Shown here: positions 58,725 through 64,000 of the stretch, piece after piece
Layout of the letters: each line of letters begins with the position of its first letter
Numbering within the stretch: position 1 is the first letter of the stretch
Assembly: GCA_963779095.1 (NCBI GenBank)
Contig: CAVZWU010000026.1
Coordinates: 34,849-98,848, forward strand
Source: Roseiarcus sp963779095
Lineage (GTDB): Bacteria; Pseudomonadota; Alphaproteobacteria; Rhizobiales; Beijerinckiaceae
Length of the DNA: 64,000 nt
Direction: 5' to 3'
Position numbers and translations under genes: made by a program
The notes under the pieces: model-generated
Told to the model about the DNA's origin: nothing
Database searches by the model: none
What the model saw: only the letters and a program-made list of their open reading frames with translations

Positions 58725-61253
58725 TTAGTCCTCGCTCAGATCCTCGAAGGCCCCGCGGTCGACGCCATCACCGATCAGGATTTCGCGTTTTCCGGAGTGA
58801 TTTGGAGCGCTGACCACGCCCTCTTTCTCCATCCGTTCGACTAGTGAGGCGGCCTTGTTGTAGCCGACCGAGAGCCGGCGCTGAATATAGCTCGTCGACA
58901 CCTTGCGATCGCGCAGCACGATGTTGACCGCGCGGTCATAGTAGTCGGCCGATTCCTCGGCGTCCATTGAGCCGGGGGAGGGCAGGGGGGCTTCGTCGTC
59001 TTCGCTGGCGTCGCTGTCCTCGGTTATGGCGTGCAGGTATTCCGGCGCGCCCTGCTTCTTGAGATGGGCGACGACCTTCTCCACCTCGTTGTCCGACACG
59101 AAGGGCCCGTGGACGCGCGCGATCCGCCCTCCGCCCGCCATGTAGAGCATGTCGCCCTGTCCGAGCAGCTGCTCGGCGCCCTGTTCGCCGAGGATGGTGC
59201 GGCTGTCGATCTTGCTCGTCACCTGAAACGAGATGCGGGTCGGAAAATTGGCCTTGATGGTGCCGGTGATGACGTCGACCGAAGGCCGCTGGGTGGCCAT
59301 GATGAGATGGATGCCGGCGGCGCGAGCCATCTGCGCGAGCCGCTGGATCGCGCCCTCGATGTCCTTGCCGGCGACCATCATGAGGTCAGCCATTTCGTCG
59401 ACGACGACGACGATATAGGGCAGTTCGTCGAGCGGAATGTCCTCGGATTCGTAGATCGCTTCGCCGGTCTCGCGGTCGAAACCGGTTTGGACGGTGCGGG
59501 TGAGCGGCTCGCCCTTGGCGACCGCCTCGGCTACGCGGGCGTTGAAGCCGTCGATGTTGCGCACACCGACCTTCGACATCTTCTTGTAGCGGTCCTCCAT
59601 CTCCCTCACCGCCCACTTGAGCGCGATGACGGCCTTCTTCGAGTCGGTGACGACCGGCGTCAGGAGATGCGGGATGCCGTCGTAGGCCGACAACTCCAGC
59701 ATCTTCGGATCGACCATGATGAGCCGGCACCGCTCGGGTTTCATGCGGTAGAGGAGCGAAAGGATCATGGTGTTGATCGCCACCGACTTGCCGGAGCCGG
59801 TGGTGCCGGCGACGAGCAGGTGGGGCATGCGGGTCAGATCGACGATGACGGGCTCGCCGCCGATCGTCTTGCCGAGCGCGATCGGCAGGCGATGGTTCGA
59901 CTTGCTGAAGTCCTCGCTGGCGAGAAGTTCCCGCAGATAGACGGTCTCGCGGCGCTGGTTCGGCAATTCGATGCCGATGGCGTTGCGGCCCTGAACCACA
60001 GCGACACGGGCCGAGACGGCGGACATCGAGCGAGCGATATCGTCCGCGAGTCCTATGACCCTGGAAGACTTGATGCCGGGCGCGGGCTCGAGTTCGTACA
60101 GGGCGACGACCGGACCCGGGCGCACGTTGACGATCTCGCCCTTCACGCCAAAATCGTCGAGCACGCCTTCCAGCAGCCGTGCGTTTTGCTCGAGCGCGTC
60201 CTGCGAAACTTTGGCCCCGACCGATTTCTTCGGCTCGGTCAGCATGGTGATGGAAGGCATGATCCATTCGCCGCGCGCCCGCGCCGGCATGTCGACCATG
60301 GCGCGCATTGCAGTCGGGCGACCAGCAGTCGAACCGGCGATAGTGGCCGGACCGACGGCAGGCGAAGGGACTGCGCCTTGAGCGCGAGGCGCGAGGGCGG
60401 CGGCAATGGTCGAAATGTCGTCTGGGTCGCGAAGCCCCGACCATGGCCCGGCCGACGCGGGAGCCGGAGCGGGGCTGAGGATGGCCGACGGGTCGGCTGC
60501 GCGTCCCGAACCGCGCAGCGCCATTCGCCGCAGCGTCCCTTTCGCCGTGAGCAAGGCATGAATAATGGCCCCGATCGACACCATGGCGAAGCTTGGCTCA
60601 TCCTCGTCCTCCTCGTCGTCGAAACGGGCCAGCGCCTGGGCGCGGGCCCTTCCGGCCGCCTTGTCCACGGCGCCTCCAGCCAACCGGTTCGGCGCGTCGC
60701 CAACGCCTGAGGCGGCGGCCAGCCCGAGGATGGCGGCTGCGGCAAGACCAGCGCCGAGCGCGATTGTCGCCCATGGGGAGACTGGGAGGACGCGACGTGG
60801 GATCGCCAGAATGGCGTCGCCGATGACGCCGCCGAGACCGGTAGGCAGGGGCCAGCTGCCGGGCGCGGGAAGCAGAGAGGCTAGCCCCGCCGCCGCGATC
60901 GCGCCGCTCAAATAAAGGGCCGCTTTCAAGCGCGGTCTCGCAAGTCGCCGCTGGGTGATGAGGCCCCAGCCCCAGAAAGCGGGAGGCGCCAGCAGCGTCG
61001 CCGAGGCGAGGCCGATGAACTGCATCACGAGGTCGGCGGCGATCGCGCCCGGCGCGCCGAGAAGATTGTGGACCCGCGTGCTGGTCGCGTGGTTGAGACT
61101 GGGATCGCTAACCGACCAAGTCAGCAGCGCAAGGGTCAAGCTGGCCACGCCGGCGAGCGCGACGAGGCCAGCGATTTCGGCCGCCCGGCGCTTTGGAAAC
61201 TCTCGCACCGAAGCAGGCACGTGGTCGATAAATGAGAATGTCGTTGTACGCAT
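58725..61253 (-). CDS. ftsK: FtsK/SpoIIIE DNA translocase
   Basis: An intact 842-residue protein. Four to five membrane helices lie in the first 180 residues. A linker and the FtsK alpha/beta motor follow, with VRPGPVVALYELEPAPGIKS, Walker A LLVAGTTGSGKSVAIN near residue 480, Walker B YIVVVVDEMADLMMVAGKDI and MATQRPSVDVITGTIKANFP. The gamma winged-helix (RRLSVGYNKAASLVERMEKE) is at the C-terminus. It pumps chromosome ends at the division septum and activates XerCD. It is one of the longest uninterrupted frames in the window. Confidence 0.95.
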   Translation of the reverse strand: MRTTTFSFIDHVPASVREFPKRRAAEIAGLVALAGVASLTLALLTWSVSDPSLNHATSTRVHNLLGAPGAIAADLVMQFIGLASATLLAPPAFWGWGLITQRRLARPRLKAALYLSGAIAAAGLASLLPAPGSWPLPTGLGGVIGDAILAIPRRVLPVSPWATIALGAGLAAAAILGLAAASGVGDAPNRLAGGAVDKAAGRARAQALARFDDEEDEDEPSFAMVSIGAIIHALLTAKGTLRRMALRGSGRAADPSAILSPAPAPASAGPWSGLRDPDDISTIAAALAPRAQGAVPSPAVGPATIAGSTAGRPTAMRAMVDMPARARGEWIMPSITMLTEPKKSVGAKVSQDALEQNARLLEGVLDDFGVKGEIVNVRPGPVVALYELEPAPGIKSSRVIGLADDIARSMSAVSARVAVVQGRNAIGIELPNQRRETVYLRELLASEDFSKSNHRLPIALGKTIGGEPVIVDLTRMPHLLVAGTTGSGKSVAINTMILSLLYRMKPERCRLIMVDPKMLELSAYDGIPHLLTPVVTDSKKAVIALKWAVREMEDRYKKMSKVGVRNIDGFNARVAEAVAKGEPLTRTVQTGFDRETGEAIYESEDIPLDELPYIVVVVDEMADLMMVAGKDIEGAIQRLAQMARAAGIHLIMATQRPSVDVITGTIKANFPTRISFQVTSKIDSRTILGEQGAEQLLGQGDMLYMAGGGRIARVHGPFVSDNEVEKVVAHLKKQGAPEYLHAITEDSDASEDDEAPLPSPGSMDAEESADYYDRAVNIVLRDRKVSTSYIQRRLSVGYNKAASLVERMEKEGVVSAPNHSGKREILIGDGVDRGAFEDLSED

Positions 61254-61393
61254 CGCTCACTCGCCGGGCCGAAGTGGCGGACAGCGCCGCGCCCCCACTT
61301 ACCCTAAGTCGCGTCGAGTTAATGGGGGCCTAACCTTAACGCGCGGTAGCGAAGGGGAGGCGGCATAAGCGCGGAGGGCGGGGAATGGAAAAA

Positions 61394-61413
61394 GGGCGCC
61401 CCAAGGGGCGCCC
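61394..61413 (-). terminator. Rho-independent terminator downstream of amtB
   Basis: GGGCGCCCC (61394-61402) and GGGGCGCCC (61405-61413) form a perfect 9-bp stem with a 2-nt loop. Read on the minus strand it is followed by TTTTT, matching a terminator for the glnK-amtB transcript. Confidence 0.75.
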
Positions 61414-61437
61414 GAGGTCCGCGGGGAGGAACTTTCG

Positions 61438-61464
61438 CCCGGCGGCGGCCAAAAAGCCGCCGGG
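61438..61464 (-). terminator. Second strong hairpin downstream of amtB
   Basis: CCCGGCGGC (61438-61446) pairs with GCCGCCGGG (61456-61464) around a 9-nt loop, 10 bp after the amtB stop and just before the U-tailed terminator. It lacks its own T-run on the minus strand and may protect the mRNA 3' end. Confidence 0.5.
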
Positions 61465-61474
61465 CCGCCGCAGC

Positions 61475-62956
61475 TCAGTGAACGACTTCGCCGTGCAGGG
61501 CGAGGTCGAGGCCGTCGCGCTCCACGTCTTCCGAGACGCGCAACCCGACAGCGACGTCGACGATCTTCAGGATGATGAAGGTGACGATCGCGTCGTAGAC
61601 GATGACCGTACCCACCCCCTTGAACTGGTTGATGAACTGGCCGACGTCACCCTCCAGCAGGCCGGAGTGTCCGCTAAACTCGTTGACCGCGAACACACCG
61701 GTCAGCAGCGCGCCGATGATGCCGCCGACCGCATGCACGCCGAACGCGTCAAGCGCGTCGTCGTAGCCGAACGAATGCTTGAGGCCAGTCGCGCCCCAGT
61801 AGCAGCCGATTCCGCAAGCAATGCCGATCACCAGCGCGCCGAGCGGACCGACAAAGCCCGAAGCCGGCGTGATGGCGACGAGGCCTGCGACTGCGCCCGA
61901 GCAGATGCCGATGACCGTCGGCTTGCCGCGATGGGCCCATTCGACGAACATCCAGGTCAGCGCCGCAACCGCCGTCGCGATCTGCGTCACGGTCATCGCC
62001 ATGCCGGCCTGCAGGCCCGCGCTGACCGCCGAACCGGCGTTGAAGCCGAACCAGCCTACCCACAGGAGGGCTGCGCCGATATAAGTCAGGACCATGTTGT
62101 GGCCCGGGCCGGGCTCCTTGCGCTTGCCGAGCAGCAGGCACGACACCAGTCCGGCGACGCCCGCGTTGATATGGACGACGGTTCCGCCGGCGAAGTCGAG
62201 GACCTGAAACGCGCCCTGGAAGTTGCCCTTGGAGTCGACGTTGACGGCGCTCATGAACCCGTCCGGGCCCCAGACCCAATGAGCGACCGGCGCATAGACG
62301 AAGATCGCCCACAGGCCGATGAACCACAGCATGGCCGAGAACTTCATGCGTTCTGCGAACGAGCCTGCGATGAGCGCCGGCGTGATGATCGCAAACGTCA
62401 TCTGGAACATCATGTAGACGGTTTCAGGAATCGTCGGCGCCAGCGGATTGGGATTGTTCGCTCCGCTCGCCAGGTCATAGTGGATGCCCTGGAGGAAGAC
62501 CCGCGAGAACCCGCCGATGAATGAGCTCCCGCCGGTGAACGCGAGGCTGTAGGTGAGGACGAAGTAGATCACCGTCACCAGCGCGGTGATGGCGAAGCTC
62601 GTCATCACGGTGTCGCCGACGTTCTTCTTGCTGACCATGCCGCCATAGAAGAGCCCGAGGCCCGGGATGGTCATCATCAGGACGAGCGCGACCGAGGTCA
62701 AAACCCACGCCGTGTCGCCCGAATTTCCGGTGCATTTCTCAGTCACGGACGCCGAGCAGCTCGGCGGCGCCGCAGGGGCTGCCGCGGCAGGGGCGGCCGG
62801 CGCTGCCGGAGCGGCGGCTGGCGCGGCGGCTGGTGCTGCTGGGGCGGCGGCTGGCGGGTTGGTTTGGGCTGAGGTCACCGCGGGGGCCGCTAAGCCGATT
62901 AGGACGGCTGCCGCGAGCGCTGGCGCGAGGCGTGAGAGGGAACGTATCAATTTCAT
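61475..62956 (-). CDS. amtB: Ammonium transporter
   Basis: An intact 493-residue protein. The signal peptide ends near TSAQT. An Ala/Pro-rich linker of about 35 residues is unusual. An 11-helix Amt domain then begins near residue 80 (GDTAWVLTSVALVLMMTIPG). The pore His pair is in DFAGGTVVHINAGVAGL and DAFGVHAVGGIIGALLTG. Also diagnostic are FYGGMVSKKNVGDTVMTSFA and NMVLTYIGAALLWVGWFGFN. It lies 45 nt downstream of glnK and is regulated by GlnK binding. It moves ammonium into the cell. Confidence 0.95.
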   Translation of the reverse strand: MKLIRSLSRLAPALAAAVLIGLAAPAVTSAQTNPPAAAPAAPAAAPAAAPAAPAAPAAAAPAAPPSCSASVTEKCTGNSGDTAWVLTSVALVLMMTIPGLGLFYGGMVSKKNVGDTVMTSFAITALVTVIYFVLTYSLAFTGGSSFIGGFSRVFLQGIHYDLASGANNPNPLAPTIPETVYMMFQMTFAIITPALIAGSFAERMKFSAMLWFIGLWAIFVYAPVAHWVWGPDGFMSAVNVDSKGNFQGAFQVLDFAGGTVVHINAGVAGLVSCLLLGKRKEPGPGHNMVLTYIGAALLWVGWFGFNAGSAVSAGLQAGMAMTVTQIATAVAALTWMFVEWAHRGKPTVIGICSGAVAGLVAITPASGFVGPLGALVIGIACGIGCYWGATGLKHSFGYDDALDAFGVHAVGGIIGALLTGVFAVNEFSGHSGLLEGDVGQFINQFKGVGTVIVYDAIVTFIILKIVDVAVGLRVSEDVERDGLDLALHGEVVH

Positions 62957-63001
62957 TGGCTTAAGGCTCCAAAATTCTGAATGGGAGGGGATCGCCGGCT
63001 C

Positions 63002-63340
63002 TCAGAGCGCGTCCTTGTCCTTTTCGCCCGTGCGGATCCGCACCGCCGAGTCGAGGCTGTAGACGAAGATTTTGCCGTCGCCGATTTGGCCGGTGCGCGC
63101 CGCAGCCACGATCGCCTCGACCACCTTGTCGACCACGTCCGCGCTGACCGCGACTTCGATTTTCAGCTTGGGAAGGAAGCTCACGGCGTATTCCGCCCCG
63201 CGATAGATTTCAGTATGTCCCTTCTGTCGCCCGTAGCCCTTGACCTCCGTGACTGTGAGACCGTGCACTCCGATGGCGGTGAGCGCATCGCGCACCTCCT
63301 CCAGTTTGAACGGCTTTATGATCGCCATAACGATTTTCAT
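63002..63340 (-). CDS. glnK: Nitrogen regulatory protein PII
   Basis: An intact 112-residue PII protein: MKIVMAIIKPFKLEEVRDAL, T-loop KGYGRQKGHTEIYRGAEYAV with Tyr51 (the uridylylation site), the B-loop AARTGQIGDGKIFVYSLDSA, and C-terminal RIRTGEKDKDAL. It senses ATP/ADP and 2-oxoglutarate, blocks AmtB when nitrogen is plentiful and heads the glnK-amtB operon. A near-consensus sigma-54 box lies about 100 bp upstream. Confidence 0.96.
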   Translation of the reverse strand: MKIVMAIIKPFKLEEVRDALTAIGVHGLTVTEVKGYGRQKGHTEIYRGAEYAVSFLPKLKIEVAVSADVVDKVVEAIVAAARTGQIGDGKIFVYSLDSAVRIRTGEKDKDAL

Positions 63341-63436
63341 AAGCCTCGCCCCATTGTGACGCGCTCCGGCGGTACTTGACCGTACCGCTTCGTGCGGTGA
63401 AATCGGAACGCGATCGCGCCCCGCCGATAGAGCCCT

Positions 63437-63452
63437 TACAAGGCGCGTGCCA
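63437..63452 (-). promoter_or_regulatory. Candidate sigma-54 promoter of glnK-amtB
   Basis: On the minus strand the sequence TGGCACGCGCCTTGTA carries the -24 TGGCAC, followed after 5 nt by TTGTA (consensus TTGCA). Only the -12 C to T change departs from consensus. Its distance to the glnK ATG (63340) is about 100 bp. NtrC-activated control of this operon is well established in relatives. Confidence 0.5.
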
Positions 63453-63789
63453 TGCGCTGACGCGCGGCTCTAACGGCCTGAAAGCGAATTGCTATTCGGC
63501 GCTTGGAGGAAGATCCGGAGGCGGCGGCCGGATCCGGGCGCGCATCTGATTGATAAAAAGGCGCCTATCATTTAGGCAATCCTAGCGATCAAGCCTTGCC
63601 CGATGGCTTAGCCAAAACGCGGCAGCGAGGCGGACCGACTCGGGCAAGCACTTGCAGCCAGCAGCACCCGGCAGGCGAATAAGAGCGCCCGGAAAGCCGA
63701 CAGTAGAATGGATGAGAATTGAGTGGGGTCCGCTGGGCTGATTGCAAGCTCGACAGAGGGTGACCTCGGCGGCTGCCGCAGGCGAGGAA
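63453..63789. other. Intergenic region upstream of glnK and of the last gene pair
   Basis: No coding sequence is supported. The stretch near 63540-63590 is AT-rich (gattgataaaaaggcgccta) and could include promoter elements of the plus-strand pair that follows. Confidence 0.4.
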
Positions 63790-63966
63790 ATGCGGAAAGG
63801 AGCCGCCGCGCCTAGTCACACTAGTCCCGACGCCGGCGGAAGCCGAGCTAAGTATTGGAATAGCTGGCTCCCCTTCGTGTCCGCTTATAGAACTATGTGC
63901 TTGGCTCCCAACCCTGATTTTCGGCGCGTGCTCGAGGGCACCCGAGACTTCATATTGGCGGCATGA
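63790..63966 (+). CDS. Hypothetical small protein, first of a tandem pair
   Basis: 58 residues from the ATG at 63790, or longer from an upstream start. The C-terminal part WLPFVSAYRTMCLAPNPDF and RRVLEGTRDFILAA looks conserved. It overlaps the next ATG (ATGA), suggesting translational coupling. I do not recognise the family. Confidence 0.45.
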   Translation: MRKGAAAPSHTSPDAGGSRAKYWNSWLPFVSAYRTMCLAPNPDFRRVLEGTRDFILAA

Positions 63967-64000
63967 GCAAACGGCTGCCCTTCCTGAACACTTATCGAAG
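63963..64000 (+). CDS. Partial hypothetical protein at the window edge
   Basis: The ATG at 63963 overlaps the preceding stop. The visible residues MSKRLPFLNTYR repeat the LPF-x3-YR pattern of the preceding gene (WLPFVSAYRTM), which suggests a tandem duplication. The gene continues beyond the window. Confidence 0.4.
   Translation, partial: MSKRLPFLNTYR

Noticed and set aside
59031..60710. Long 559-codon open frame on the plus strand opposite ftsK
   Set aside because: It is an antisense shadow of the intact ftsK gene, with Arg/His-rich composition and no family resemblance.

Overview
The window reads as a high-GC alphaproteobacterial chromosome, most likely Hyphomicrobiales (Rhizobiales). This rests on general gene content: a glnK-amtB unit next to ftsK, an MCE lipid-transport operon, a lpxH-like/glycosyltransferase pair and Ala/Gly-rich secreted proteins. 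A pqqA gene and a PQQ-type dehydrogenase with its own cytochrome c suggest a methylotroph-like or PQQ-using lineage; that placement is inference. I see no rRNA, tRNA or CRISPR array.

Layout. 0-1 kb: the end of an IS630 element that truncates a secreted-protein gene, then a Gly-rich secreted protein. 1-8 kb: GH15 glycosidase, PBP4-type peptidase, an IS701 element and a beta-propeller protein. 7-12.5 kb: two tandem NAD-dependent epimerases divergent from an HTH regulator, Hsp20, a second Gly-rich protein, an alpha/beta hydrolase. 12.6-17.4 kb: a branched-chain amino acid-type ABC importer (livGFHMK). 17.4-31 kb: central metabolism (pyruvate kinase-like protein, argG, gluconate kinase with an MFS transporter, a PfkB kinase / TIM-barrel / phosphatase set, transaldolase) and a chromate transporter. 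31-34 kb: envelope sugar and lipid genes. 34.3-37.4 kb: a PQQ locus (pqqA, an IS1595 element, cytochrome c, PQQ dehydrogenase). 37.8-39.4 kb: two regulators. 40-44.4 kb: MCE transporter operon. 44.4-50.5 kb: a quinone/thiol-stress-like dioxygenase and hydrolase pair, a GGDEF protein, an IS5 element, a trans-aconitate methyltransferase and a Tad-like protein. 50.5-58.4 kb: IS-rich accessory zone containing an RsbV/RsbW/RsbU-like partner-switching set and three further IS elements, two of them nested. 58.7-63.4 kb: ftsK, amtB and glnK, all intact.

Two features dominate. First, about half of the genes are interrupted by single-base frame changes, and livK and one transposase carry an in-frame TAG where family sequences have Trp. 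Sequence on both sides of nearly every break is still family-like, so these are either assembly errors or very recent lesions. Coordinates for such genes span the whole gene. Second, seven insertion sequences are present. The elements with a CTAR-type target all abut TAG codons, and two IS630 elements share an A7 tract at the same point and in the same phase, which looks like a genuine recoding site.
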